DNA of 64,000 bases from Stieleria mannarensis (GCF_014154935.1 NZ_JACEHH010000004.1:186001-250000), one strand, 5' to 3'; numbered from the stretch's first letter, positions 45,992 to 55,009 are shown. The notes: generated by a model from the sequence alone, not told the origin. Numbers and translations are program-made.

Positions 45992-46833
45992 TGCGTTGCT
46001 GGGCGATGCAGCAAGATGAGGTCGGCGGCCAGGGTGACGGTCATGGCGGTCAACGTTTCGGCACGGGTTTGCTGGCTGTGCCTGACCGCGCGGTAGGTCA
46101 TTGCCAATGCGTCGGCGATCGCGTCGGGTTGCAGCTCCACTCGTTGCTGCCAAAGCTTGTGCCGGGCAAGCTCCAGCCCCGCGGCGGTCAGTTCGTCCAC
46201 GACCGCCTCCCAGCGACTGCGCCGTCGCCCCTCTTGTTGGACGCTCTCACGCAATTCGATCAGGTCGTCTTCGCCGGGAACGGCAATGATGCACGCTCCG
46301 CCTGGAACCAGCACTCGCGCGATCTCTTCGGCCGGACGGCGCCCGAACAGCGAAATCACTTGATCCACACTGGCGTCCGCCGCCGGTAGCGTCCGGTCTG
46401 CATTGGCCAACACCCACGTCGCCTCGGGCCAACCGCGGGCGGCAAGTCGGATCGCTCGCTTGGAAAGGTCAATCCCGCAATAGCTGCTGGGGTTGTCCGA
46501 AAATAACGCCGGCCCGAAGGAGCCTTCGCCACAGCCGAGGTCAAGCGTCCTGATCGATGACGACTCGTCCCCAGGTTTCGGTGACTTGATCCAAGGCCGA
46601 AGCGTTTCGACAAGCCCCGCAGCAAGTCCCCGACTGAGCCAGCGGTGACGTGCCAGGACCGCATCGTCCGAGTCGCCTGCCTTGGTCGACCTTCGGTCTT
46701 GTGGTTGCAGCAGACTCCAATAGCCCGCTTTGGCGCGATCGAAATGGTGCCCGGAATCGCAACGCAACGCGTTGTCGCGCAAACGGAGTGGTTGACAACA
46801 ATTCCGGACGGTGCAGCGCAGTTCAAACATCAA
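45979..46833 (-). CDS. RlmA-like 23S rRNA (guanine-N1) methyltransferase
   Basis: 284 aa, normal for RlmA(I). N-terminal zinc module with Cys/His: LRCTVRNCCQPL, LRCDSGHHFDRAKAGYWSLL, the latter the strongly conserved DxAKxGY-L segment of RlmA. SAM-binding motif LDLGCGEGSFGPAL, then GIDLSKRAIRLAA and LANADRTLPAADASVDQVIS. RlmA methylates G745/G748 of 23S rRNA and can affect macrolide sensitivity. It starts six bases after the CE15-type gene stop, an odd partner for an rRNA modification enzyme. The last residues (THVGV) and TAG stop lie in repeat family C. Confidence 0.87.
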   Translation of the reverse strand: MMFELRCTVRNCCQPLRLRDNALRCDSGHHFDRAKAGYWSLLQPQDRRSTKAGDSDDAVLARHRWLSRGLAAGLVETLRPWIKSPKPGDESSSIRTLDLGCGEGSFGPALFSDNPSSYCGIDLSKRAIRLAARGWPEATWVLANADRTLPAADASVDQVISLFGRRPAEEIARVLVPGGACIIAVPGEDDLIELRESVQQEGRRRSRWEAVVDELTAAGLELARHKLWQQRVELQPDAIADALAMTYRAVRHSQQTRAETLTAMTVTLAADLILLHRPATHVGV

Positions 46834-46839
46834 TCAAAA

Positions 46840-48108
46840 CTACTTCAGCAACGTGTCGGCAAAGTCCAGGAACAGACCCCAGTCCAGTTCGCCCAGGCCG
46901 TGTCCGCCGCTGCGGATGTGATAACCGGTTTGGCCCTTGATCCGTTGCTGTCCCAGCGGCGGCATGCGAGGGGATTCAATCGACCGTTTGCCCAGCAGCT
47001 CGAAGACCGGAGCGGCCGCGACGAGCGATGCGTACTCGCCTTTCGGATCGGCCCAAAGGTCTTCGTCGGCACTGGCCACATAAACGCCTCGCGGCGCGAT
47101 CAATGCGATGACCTCGTGCTGATCAATGGGCAGTTCGTGTTCACGCCCGGCGTAATTCGAGAACGGCTTGCAGAACCAGTGTGGGAAAGAACTTGTGATT
47201 CGTCCGACCGTTTCCCCATAAGCACGACGTGACAGCGCGGCCCCGCCACAACCCGAGTTGTTGCTATAGGCGATGGCGAAACGTTCGTCTTCGCACGCCG
47301 CCCACAGAGATGTCTTGCCGCCGCGGGAATGGCCCGACACGGCGACACGCGCGGCATCAATCGAATCAATCGTTTCCAAATGGTCCAGCACCCGGCTGGC
47401 CGCCCAGCCCCAGGCAGACAGGCTTCGCCACGCGGTGTCGCTGGGTGGGTCACCGCCGGCGAAAAATGCTCGAATCCCGTCCGCATAGCCGTCTTTCTTG
47501 TCGGGGTCGACGTGGGACGTATGGAAGGATGCGGTGGCGTAGCCGCGGTCGATGAGCATTTTCACCGGCCAAAACGGATCCGGTTTTTCCAGGGCGGTCG
47601 CCAGCGGAACAAAGTAGCGGTTGTTGATGTGGACCACGGCCGGCGTCGGCCGCGACGCGTTGTTGGGCAGAAAAACAACGAACGGAAACGAAAAACTGCG
47701 CTCGCCGATTTCAACGATCGCTTTCATTTCCCGCCCCGTCGCGGCGCCGTCAAACGCTTGCGTCACTTCGGCCGTTTGTTCGAATCGCAACGAGTACTCC
47801 GTGTCGGGACGACGTCCATAGACCTGATCGCGAAACAGATCCAGCAACTCACCACGGCGGCCGTCATGCCACTCCTTCGGCGAACCGACGTGCTGGCCGG
47901 TGCGGGTCACCAGCGGATCGGGCAACGTGTACGTCGGGACCTTGGATTCGACGTAATTAAACTCGCGACGTTGCCGGGTCAGTTTTTCGACCAAGTCGGG
48001 GTCGGCTTGCCAGGAGCTTGACGCGTCTTGGCTGATGGAGGCTCGCGCCGTGAACATCATCGTGGCGATAGTCAGGACGATGGGAATAAGCAAAAGATTT
48101 CGTTGCAT
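46840..48108 (-). CDS. Secreted CE15-like glucuronoyl esterase / alpha-beta hydrolase
   Basis: 422 aa from the ATG at 48108, which exposes a signal peptide (LLLIPIVLTIATMMFTARAS). The serine-hydrolase elbow GHSRGGKTSLWAA (Ser near residue 260) and IDQHEVIALIAPRGVYVASA with SGGHGLGELDW near the end give Ser, Glu/Asp and His. Glucuronoyl esterases of CE15 have a GCSRxG elbow and the same length and order, cutting ester links between lignin or other groups and glucuronic acid in hemicellulose. A marine planctomycete enzyme may act on algal uronate esters (inference). Confidence 0.85.
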   Translation of the reverse strand: MQRNLLLIPIVLTIATMMFTARASISQDASSSWQADPDLVEKLTRQRREFNYVESKVPTYTLPDPLVTRTGQHVGSPKEWHDGRRGELLDLFRDQVYGRRPDTEYSLRFEQTAEVTQAFDGAATGREMKAIVEIGERSFSFPFVVFLPNNASRPTPAVVHINNRYFVPLATALEKPDPFWPVKMLIDRGYATASFHTSHVDPDKKDGYADGIRAFFAGGDPPSDTAWRSLSAWGWAASRVLDHLETIDSIDAARVAVSGHSRGGKTSLWAACEDERFAIAYSNNSGCGGAALSRRAYGETVGRITSSFPHWFCKPFSNYAGREHELPIDQHEVIALIAPRGVYVASADEDLWADPKGEYASLVAAAPVFELLGKRSIESPRMPPLGQQRIKGQTGYHIRSGGHGLGELDWGLFLDFADTLLK

Positions 48109-48184
48109 GTTGTCGCAGGCGGTGGTGGGGTTCGCTTGGTGGAGGGGAACTATCGAACACGCGACGTTACCGTCCCTTCCAGTG

Positions 48185-48289
48185 CGTTGGTGTCTAGACA
48201 AATCGGTCCGCAATTTAGAGCATGGCTCCCCTTCTCCCCCACAAAGCCGGGGGAGAAGGGAGCCATTGTACGTTGTGTTGACATCAATG
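48185..48289. repeat. Repeat family B, second copy
   Basis: Outer arms 48185-48201 and 48273-48289 pair at 13 of 17 bases; the inner hairpin GGCTCCCC/GGGAGCC at 48224-48240 and 48249-48264 is almost identical to the one at 39491-39530. It lies between the CE15-like gene and the propeller gene, both minus strand. Confidence 0.87.
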
Positions 48290-48349
48290 CTTCCAGAGTC
48301 GGTTTCGTCTTAACTTGATGCCTTTGAGGTCGGCATGAGACGAACAAGT

Positions 48350-49621
48350 CTACTTCGACGAAAAACAAAACAGGTGTTTTTCACCGCGGACAAACAAGTG
48401 ATCTTGGATCGGAACGGGCGATCCGATCACGGACTCCTCCAGATCGTTTTCGGAAAGCAATCGGAAGTCATTGTCGGCCACATCGGCAACGTAGACGACA
48501 CCATCTTCGCGCGGTGCGTAAAGTTTTCCGGCCGCGATGGTCGGTGACGCGTAGTACGAGTTGCGGTTTTTGGGCAACGCGTCGCTCCAAACCGTTTTTC
48601 CGCTGGCCGGATCGATGCACTCGACTTCCCCGCGATCGCGGACCAAGTACACGTTTCCGTTGTAAGCCGCCGGCGAAGGGACGAACGTCGAGATGTCATC
48701 ACGAAACCAGTTGTGGTTCGATTCCGTAACATCCCCGCTACCGTCCATGCGGATCCCGTACAACAACGGCGAGCCTTTGTCGTTGCGTCCAAAAGCGACG
48801 ACGGCCATGTCATCGACCACGACCGGTGATGCGACGACCGGCCAGAGTTGGTTGCCGTCAGGATTGAAACCACCGCAGGTCCACGTCACGCGCCCGTCCT
48901 TGGCGTCGTGGATCGTCAGATGCTGCGCGCCCCAGACCAGCAATGACTCCCTGCCCTGATGCTCGATCACCAACGGCGTCGAATAGCCGTGATCGCACTC
49001 GCGAGGCGTTTCGTAGTTTCTCGCGACCTTCCATGCGATCTTGCCGGTGTGTTTGTCAAACGCCGCCAACCAGGATTCTCCGTTGTGCATCCGGGCAAAG
49101 ACGACGTGCCGCTGTGTCAACACGGGTGAGGTGCCGTGATCCCAATACAGGGTGTCTTTGCCGAACCGATCGACGAGGTTCGTTTGCCAGCGCACGGTAC
49201 CGTCGGGCTCCACTGCGGCCAGCGTCCCGCTTTTGAAGTACACGAACACCGCTTCACCGTCGCTGACCGGGGACGCGTTGCTGCCGGATCCGTTACGATG
49301 TTTGCCCTTTGCTTCGGGGCCGAACTGCGTGTTCCATTTCCGGGTTCCCGACCAATCAAACGCCAACAACGAATCGACGCCGTCGGTCGGCGCGGTCACG
49401 TAGATGGTTTGATCGACCACGATCGGCGTGGAACACCCCTTGCCGGGCAGCGGTGCTTTCCATCGCAGGGTTTGTGAGTTCAGTTCGGATGGGTAGTCAC
49501 CCGAGTTGACGCTGCCGATATCCTTGGGCCCACGCCAGCGAGGCCAGTCCGCATCGGCATTGGACGGGACGAGCGTGATCGCCAAAACAAGTGTCAGCAG
49601 GATGTAGCAATTGCGATTCAT
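48350..49621 (-). CDS. Secreted PQQ-type beta-propeller protein
   Basis: 423 aa with signal peptide (YILLTLVLAITLVPSNADA), then WPRWRGPKDIGSVN, a very common start in planctomycete propeller proteins (WPqWRGP). Blades recognised by repeats such as LLAFDWSGTRKWNTQFGP, LAAVEPDGTVRWQTNLVD, LAAFDKHTGKIAWKVARN and VECIDPASGKTVWSDALP, in all about seven or eight. Most such proteins lack PQQ and bind other partners; no catalytic residues are evident. Possibly a polysaccharide- or protein-binding protein in the envelope. Related in fold to the C-terminal part of the M56 protein at 25041. Confidence 0.9.
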   Translation of the reverse strand: MNRNCYILLTLVLAITLVPSNADADWPRWRGPKDIGSVNSGDYPSELNSQTLRWKAPLPGKGCSTPIVVDQTIYVTAPTDGVDSLLAFDWSGTRKWNTQFGPEAKGKHRNGSGSNASPVSDGEAVFVYFKSGTLAAVEPDGTVRWQTNLVDRFGKDTLYWDHGTSPVLTQRHVVFARMHNGESWLAAFDKHTGKIAWKVARNYETPRECDHGYSTPLVIEHQGRESLLVWGAQHLTIHDAKDGRVTWTCGGFNPDGNQLWPVVASPVVVDDMAVVAFGRNDKGSPLLYGIRMDGSGDVTESNHNWFRDDISTFVPSPAAYNGNVYLVRDRGEVECIDPASGKTVWSDALPKNRNSYYASPTIAAGKLYAPREDGVVYVADVADNDFRLLSENDLEESVIGSPVPIQDHLFVRGEKHLFCFSSK

Positions 49622-49732
49622 GATTGGTTTCTATATTGTTTCTCGGTCTTGAATGTCAGACATCGGACAGACATTCGACAATGGCACTTCGTCGTGGCAA
49701 CGCGCGCCAGAGCGTGGAGAGTTCCAGGGCTG

Positions 49733-49756
49733 CACCTTCTGGCGAAGCTCGCTACG
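49733..49756. repeat. CACCTTCTGGCGAAG unit, second copy
   Basis: Matches 39589-39612 at 22 of 24 bases; both are followed within about 45 bases by TGCGATTCAC. Lies between the propeller gene and the second Gfo/Idh/MocA gene. Confidence 0.75.
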
Positions 49757-49808
49757 TTTGATCTGCGATTCACAATGATTGAATTTCAATGTGGACTTGC
49801 CCTTCACA

Positions 49809-51188
49809 TTAGACCACGTCGGGAACCGTAAACGCACCGCGGGGCGGACGGGTGAGCAACTGATCCGCCTGGGCGTCGTCTTTGAACGTTTCACTCTGAC
49901 CGTCAAAGTGCAGTGTGCGGTCGACGCGGTAAGCGATGTTGGCCAAGTGGCACAGTGCGGCCGAATAATGGCCTTGTTCGATTTCCGCCGACAGAAACTC
50001 CTGCTTGCGGGCACGGACGGCCAGGGCCCAGTTGCGGAAGTGCGGCAGGTTGGAAATCGGGCTGCCCTCTTCAAACGCACTCGGTCCAGGTTCGCGATTG
50101 CGTCCCAGGAACGTGTAATAGCTGGAGTAATCGGGGATGATCATCGTGCCTTCGGTGCCCAGGAAGATCGTTCCGACGGGGAAGTCCTTTTGCACGAAGG
50201 GGTATTTGTCGCGAAATCCGGCTTCGGCGTTCGTGTACCAATCCCGCACCGCGAACTCGATCATCTTTCCGTCGGCCCACTTCATCGACGTGGACAAGAC
50301 GCCCGGCGTTTCGGCGCTGCTTTGATGGACCTTTTCTTGCATGTAGTTGGATCCGATCGACGAGATCTGCATCGGGTGGCTGTCCAACTTCAACCCCCAG
50401 CGCAGGATGTCCATTTGGTGGACGCCTTGATTGCCGATTTCTCCGTTGCCGTAATCCCAGATCCAATGCCAGCGACGGTGTTGAAAGTTACTGAACGGGT
50501 GCACGGCCGCCGGACCACACCAAGCATTCCAATCGAGTCCATCGGGAACCGGGCGTGGTGCGTGTTTGCCCAGGTCACCGCGGATTTTGTAGGCGATGCC
50601 GCGGGCAAAGTAGACTTTGCCGATCACCCCCTGATGCAGTTTGTCGATACCTTCGACGATGTTCGGTGACGACCGGCATTGGGTGCCGTGCTGGACGATC
50701 CGGTTGTACTTGCGTGCGGCCTGGACCATCTTTCGGCCTTCGAAGATGTTGTGCGATCCGGGCTTTTCGACATACACATCCTTGCCGGCCTGGCAGCCCC
50801 AAATCACGTTCAGCGAGTGCCAGTGGTTGGGGGTGGCGAAGGTGACCGCGTCGATGGACGGATCATCCAACACCCGTCGCATGTCATCGTAGGTGTCGAT
50901 CTTGTGGCCGCTGCGTTCAGTCCAAACCGTTTCGGCGGACTTGAGTTTGTTTTCGTCGCAATCGCACAGACCGGCCAGCGTGACGCCGGCGGTCGATTCG
51001 TTTTCCAGTTCGACCAGGCTTTCCGCGTGGGCTTTGGCGCGTCCCCCCATCCCCACGATCGCGACGCGAATCTTGTCGTTCAAGTTTTGTCCGCGGACGA
51101 TCGCCGGGGCGGCGAACAGGCTGGCCGCGCCCGCGGCGGCGGTTCGAATGGATTGGCGACGGTTGATCCGCGAAGGCGTCTCGGTCAT
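49809..51188 (-). CDS. Gfo/Idh/MocA-family oxidoreductase with Tat-like leader (2)
   Basis: 459 aa. Leader INRRQSIRTAAAGAASLFAA with twin Arg, then VAIVGMGGRAKAHAESLVEL (Rossmann), FATPNHWHSLNVIWG and YVEKPGSHNIFEGRKMVQA with the EKP Lys. HGTQCRSSPNIVEG and RWHWIWDYGNGEIGNQGVHQ are typical of the secreted branch. 22 or so residues longer than copy 1 and clearly a different subgroup (EKPGSHN against EKPLAHT). Likely a periplasmic sugar-derivative oxidoreductase. Its start has no gene upstream within 275 bases except repeats. Confidence 0.93.
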   Translation of the reverse strand: MTETPSRINRRQSIRTAAAGAASLFAAPAIVRGQNLNDKIRVAIVGMGGRAKAHAESLVELENESTAGVTLAGLCDCDENKLKSAETVWTERSGHKIDTYDDMRRVLDDPSIDAVTFATPNHWHSLNVIWGCQAGKDVYVEKPGSHNIFEGRKMVQAARKYNRIVQHGTQCRSSPNIVEGIDKLHQGVIGKVYFARGIAYKIRGDLGKHAPRPVPDGLDWNAWCGPAAVHPFSNFQHRRWHWIWDYGNGEIGNQGVHQMDILRWGLKLDSHPMQISSIGSNYMQEKVHQSSAETPGVLSTSMKWADGKMIEFAVRDWYTNAEAGFRDKYPFVQKDFPVGTIFLGTEGTMIIPDYSSYYTFLGRNREPGPSAFEEGSPISNLPHFRNWALAVRARKQEFLSAEIEQGHYSAALCHLANIAYRVDRTLHFDGQSETFKDDAQADQLLTRPPRGAFTVPDVV

Positions 51189-51368
51189 GTCTGTCTCGCT
51201 CGATCGGGGAAACGGGAGGCGGCGTCTCTCGCCGCTGAGGATGCCTGGGATTGTAGCATGAAACGACCACAGTCTCTTATGCTCGGTCTGTGGTACGACG
51301 TCCCTTCTGGGGCGTCGCAGTGACGGTGTACGACGTCGTTTCTAGGTCGTCGTGCAGAGCCCCGCGGG

Positions 51369-51445
51369 CGACCGCCCGGAAGGACCGTCGTACTTGGGGG
51401 CTCGCTGCGCAGCAAGGGGAATCGCCTGAAGGCTAGACACCAGCG
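51369..51445. repeat. Two repeat units: CGACCGCCCGGAAGG and a family C half
   Basis: 51369-51393 matches the inverted 4353-4377 at 23 of 25 bases. 51402-51445 (TCGCTGCGCAGC then GGGGAATC, CTGAAGGCTAGACACCAGCG) matches the right half of 45912-45991. GTACGACGTC units lie just upstream at 51293 and 51330. This fills most of the gap between Gfo/Idh/MocA 2 and the esterase gene. Confidence 0.78.
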
Positions 51446-51464
51446 TGGAATCTCGGTTGCCGCG

Positions 51465-54014
51465 TTACTGGACGGTCAGCTTGCGGCGGTAAATGGTCGA
51501 GCCGTTGGTGATGTACAATTCATCGCGATTCGTTCCGGCCAGCGTGCAGCTGGTCAACGGCTGAGTCGGATCGGGGGTTGGCAGGACGCCGCAGGGTCGG
51601 CCGGTGGGATCAAAGATCTGCACTCCGACCGCACTGGTGACGTAGAAACGTCCGGCCGCGTCGACGGCCATGCCATCGCCTCGTGAGGCGGTCTTGTACG
51701 ACGGCGGCTCATTGAATTTGAACTCGCCCTCCTCATCGATCGCCAATCGCATCGGCATCGTTGGCATCTTGGCGTCCAAACTGCCATCGGGGTTCACCCG
51801 GAACGTCCACGTGTTCTGGCCACCGGAATCAGAAACCGCAAGCGTGCCGCCGTCACCTGAAAGCGCGATTCCGTTCGGCCGCGTGATCCCGGTGTCGACC
51901 ACTGTCGTCGCGCCGGTCTTCGGGTCGATTCGTGTGACCTGTTTGGCTCGGGTTTCAGTGATGTAAATCATGCCGTCAGCGGTGATGGCCAAGTCATTCG
52001 GTTTGACGCCGGTGGCAACCACGTTGACCGCACCGGATTCGGGATCGATGGAGATCACGCGACTTTGCGCCCCCTGACACCCATACAGCAATCCGTCGGG
52101 TCCGAGCATCAGCCCGCTGACCGATTCCTTGGCGATCAACGTTTGTTTTCCATCGGCGGCATCGACGCGGTAGACCGCCGGCGCCTTCATGTCGCTGAAA
52201 ATGAAGTTTCCTTCGTCGTCGCAGCACGGCGCATCGGCAAACCCCAGGTCCGACGCGACGACTTCCCACGACTGGCCGGGGATCAGCAAATTCACCAGCG
52301 TCAGATCGCCGCGCAGATCATCGCTCGTGTCTACCTCTGGGGTGTGCGTCTCGCCGCGCCACAGCCACTTCATCGCGTCGGGAAACCGCGCACTGCCGAA
52401 ATCGGCGTTGTGCGCATAACCCTCGGCCCAATCAAAACGGATGTCGTATCCCATGTACTTCAGTGCCGACGCCATCCGCTGATTTGCCCACGGCCAGCTT
52501 CCGAACGCGTTGTCGACGTCGCCGCTGGTGTCGGACATGTAAACGCGAATCGGCTTGGGTTCGGTTTTTCGCACCAGCGCCGGGTAGACGTTGCCGCCGC
52601 GCAAATTGGTAAAGCTGCCGACGTTCGAATAGACCTTGCCGAACTGGTCGGGGCGTTGCCAGGCGACGGTGAAGGCGCAAATCGCCCCGGAGCTGGATCC
52701 GCCGATGGCCCGCATCGCCGGATCGGACGAAATTTTGTATCGCTGTTGAACTTGGGGCAGGATCTCTTCCAGCAAAAACCGCGTGTAACGGTCGCCCAAA
52801 CTGTCGTATTCGAAGCCGCGATTGGATGATTTTTTACCGCGGCGCGGCTTGGATTTATCGTGCCCCGGGTTGAGGAACACGGCGATCGTCGGAGGCATCT
52901 CGCCCCGAGCGATCAGGTTGTCCAACACGGTCGGGATTCGCCATCGGCCCTTGACGTCGCGCATCCGCTCGCCGTCCTGAAACACCATCAACGCCGCCGG
53001 TTGCTCGTTTTTGTACTGGGCCGGGACATAGATCGCCCAGTCGCGGACGGTGCCGGCAAAGATGTCTGATTCCCACGGCTCCATCTGCTCGACCGTGCCT
53101 TGGGGAACCGAGTCGTTGGCGATGGCATCAGGGTGCGGTTGCCACTCGGGCTTGGTTTGCGTTTCGGGAATCACGGTCGGCTGGGAATCGTCCGACCACA
53201 GCCAACGCAGCGCGTCGGGAAGGACCTCGCCGCCCCATTTGGCACTATGACCGCCTTCGGTCATGACCAGTTTGTAGTGGTAACCGGCGAACTGCAACGC
53301 GGCTGCCATGTCACGGTTCCCCAGCGGCCAGTTGCCGTGCAGGTTATCGAGGTCGTCTTTGCCTTCCTGCAGATAGACCTTGATCGGCTTAGGATTGTCC
53401 TTGGTCTTGCGGACCAATCCGGGATAAGCCCATCCGCCGCGGATGTTGGTGAAGCTTCCGATGTGGCTGAGCACTTTGCCGAACTGTTGCGGCTTTTCCC
53501 AAGCGACGGTGAACGCGCAAATCCCACCGGAGGAAATCCCGCACACCGCTCGACGATCGGCGTCCTGAGAAACGTTCAAGCCTTTCAATGCGACGGGCAA
53601 AAACTCATCAACCAGGAACGTTGCGTAGCGGTCGCCTAACGAATCGTATTCCAGCGAACGGTTACTGCGATCTTTCGCACCGGGTTTGGTGGCGGGAATC
53701 GTTCCCGGGTTGACGAACACGGCGATCGTGACCGGCATCGCTTGCTGGTCGATCAAGTTGTCAAACACCTCGGGCACGCGAAAGGCACCGCCCGGTCGGG
53801 CATAGTTCTTGCCGTCCATGAACACCATCAAGTTGGCCGGTTCGTCGGCGTTGTACTGCGCCGGAACGTAGACGCTGTATTGACGCGTTGTGCCGGGGAA
53901 GGTGCGACTGTCGGCAAAAACGCCTTCGGTGATCGTCCCCGTGGGGACGTCGGCGGCATTGACAGGGCTGATCGCCAGAAGGATGGCGAGCGGAAGCAAG
54001 GCGAGTGACTTCAT
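51465..54014 (-). CDS. Two tandem Fes/CE1-type esterase domains fused to an SMP-30-like propeller
   Basis: 849 aa, secreted (LALLPLAILLAISPVNAAD). Esterase domain 1, residues about 25-290: RQYSVYVPAQYN, GISSGGICAFTVAWEKPQQF with the nucleophile Ser near 160, TEGGHSAKWGGEV with the His. Domain 2, about 300-570: VRDWAIYVPAQYK, GSSSGAICAFTVAWQRPDQF with Ser near 436, WAEGYAHNADFG with the His. The two are internal duplicates. Residues about 575-849 are a gluconolactonase/SMP-30-like six-bladed propeller (GFADAPCCDDEGNFIFSDMK, GVKPNDLAITADGMIYITET, TRPNGIALSGDGGTLAVSDS). Likely removes acyl or feruloyl-type esters from polysaccharide or a related ester, with the propeller opening a lactone (inference). 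Confidence 0.92.
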   Translation of the reverse strand: MKSLALLPLAILLAISPVNAADVPTGTITEGVFADSRTFPGTTRQYSVYVPAQYNADEPANLMVFMDGKNYARPGGAFRVPEVFDNLIDQQAMPVTIAVFVNPGTIPATKPGAKDRSNRSLEYDSLGDRYATFLVDEFLPVALKGLNVSQDADRRAVCGISSGGICAFTVAWEKPQQFGKVLSHIGSFTNIRGGWAYPGLVRKTKDNPKPIKVYLQEGKDDLDNLHGNWPLGNRDMAAALQFAGYHYKLVMTEGGHSAKWGGEVLPDALRWLWSDDSQPTVIPETQTKPEWQPHPDAIANDSVPQGTVEQMEPWESDIFAGTVRDWAIYVPAQYKNEQPAALMVFQDGERMRDVKGRWRIPTVLDNLIARGEMPPTIAVFLNPGHDKSKPRRGKKSSNRGFEYDSLGDRYTRFLLEEILPQVQQRYKISSDPAMRAIGGSSSGAICAFTVAWQRPDQFGKVYSNVGSFTNLRGGNVYPALVRKTEPKPIRVYMSDTSGDVDNAFGSWPWANQRMASALKYMGYDIRFDWAEGYAHNADFGSARFPDAMKWLWRGETHTPEVDTSDDLRGDLTLVNLLIPGQSWEVVASDLGFADAPCCDDEGNFIFSDMKAPAVYRVDAADGKQTLIAKESVSGLMLGPDGLLYGCQGAQSRVISIDPESGAVNVVATGVKPNDLAITADGMIYITETRAKQVTRIDPKTGATTVVDTGITRPNGIALSGDGGTLAVSDSGGQNTWTFRVNPDGSLDAKMPTMPMRLAIDEEGEFKFNEPPSYKTASRGDGMAVDAAGRFYVTSAVGVQIFDPTGRPCGVLPTPDPTQPLTSCTLAGTNRDELYITNGSTIYRRKLTVQ

Positions 54015-54165
54015 GACGGTTTGGCGGGGCGGAAGGCGGGGAGATGCATCGCTCGAAGAACGAGAATGCGGTTACACATCATCGTTCGCCGATCTCCGCG
54101 AAGCAAGTGCCGCAAGTGATCCGGCGCCGCAGGATTGATGGTAGACTGATCAGCGGGCGGAAAAT

Positions 54166-54223
54166 CGGTGGGATAGGCTTCCAGCCTGTCGATCCAGGGA
54201 TCGACAGGCTGGAAGCCTATCCC
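54166..54223. repeat. Family A repeat, full perfect palindrome
   Basis: Arms 54166-54193 and 54196-54223 are perfectly complementary over 28 bases with a two-base loop. The arm is GTGGGATAGGCTTCC, AGCCTGTC, GATCC. It lies between divergent genes (esterase fusion start at 54014, Uma2 at 54309), so it cannot be a terminator of either. Half or degenerate copies lie at 846, 24311 and 63190. Confidence 0.95.
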
Positions 54224-54308
54224 ACAAGAAATTCGACGATTGCTTTCCACCCGATCGCCGTTGACGCCTTCGCCCCGTTCCCCACGCATCCCACTTGAGC
54301 CATAACTG

Positions 54309-54848
54309 ATGAGTTCATCCGCCCGGTATCACCCGCACTACACGATCGAAGACTATCGTCATTGGGAGGGGGACTGGGAATTGTGGCACGGAACGGCCAT
54401 CGCGATGACCCCCAGCCCATTTGGCCGGCACGGTGGCCTGCTGGCCAAACTGTGTACCGTGCTGACCATTGCGATCGACCAAGCCGGCTGCGATGCGTCG
54501 GTGCTTGCGGAAGTGGATTGGATCGTTGCCGACGACACGGTCCTTCGTCCGGATGTGAGCGTGGTGTGCGGTGATCCGCCCGAGGGACACATCGAATCGA
54601 CACCGGCCATGGTTGCCGAAGTGCTTTCCGATTCAACACGAGATCGTGACTTGATCCACAAGCGCGCGCTGTATCAAGAGAATTGTGTTCCGTGGTACCT
54701 GATCGCCGATCCGCTTGACAGTTCAGTTCAACTGCTCCGCCTCGGTGAAAATCAGGAATACATACACGTTGCGATCGATCCGGAGGTGGAGTTGACGATC
54801 TGCGAGACGTGTCGGTTGTTGCTGGATCTGCGTTGGTTGTCGCGCTAG
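54309..54848 (+). CDS. Uma2 family (DUF820) putative endonuclease
   Basis: 179 aa, slightly short for the family (about 190). PD-(D/E)xK-fold protein: YTIEDYRHWEGDWELWHGTA at the start, TVLRPDVSVVCGDPPEG with the motif Asp (near residue 80), and PAMVAEVLSDSTRDRDLIHK with the Glu and Lys, then YQENCVPWYLIADP, all in the order of Uma2. The role of these abundant proteins in planctomycetes and cyanobacteria is not known; they may cut DNA in some stress or mobile-element setting. Directly downstream of a perfect palindrome. Only a tail of a similar gene remains at 24332. Confidence 0.88.
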   Translation: MSSSARYHPHYTIEDYRHWEGDWELWHGTAIAMTPSPFGRHGGLLAKLCTVLTIAIDQAGCDASVLAEVDWIVADDTVLRPDVSVVCGDPPEGHIESTPAMVAEVLSDSTRDRDLIHKRALYQENCVPWYLIADPLDSSVQLLRLGENQEYIHVAIDPEVELTICETCRLLLDLRWLSR

Positions 54849-54900
54849 TGCCGGCGGGGTCGATTGACAAACATTTTGCCGCATGAATCCGTCTCAGCTA

Positions 54901-54925
54901 CACTGTCTGGGGAGACACTGTCTGG
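54901..54925 (+). repeat. Two CACTGTCTGG units, 15 bases apart
   Basis: CACTGTCTGG at 54901-54910 and 54916-54925, joined by GGAGA. Resembles the ACTGTGGGGCGGAGA units at 15135-15182. Lies between Uma2 and the PEP-CTERM gene. Confidence 0.55.
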
Positions 54926-55009
54926 ACACGGAACGTTGGGGGTGGGACACCAGCGTTCCCGTGTGATTCGGCGTGCCCCAAACCGTACCCTCCTTTTTAT
55001 GGTGTGCAG

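Noticed and set aside
54011-54289. 92-aa minus-strand frame containing IGFQPVDP and LEAYPT
   Set aside because: Those residues are simply the translation of the family A palindrome; such products are annotation artefacts.
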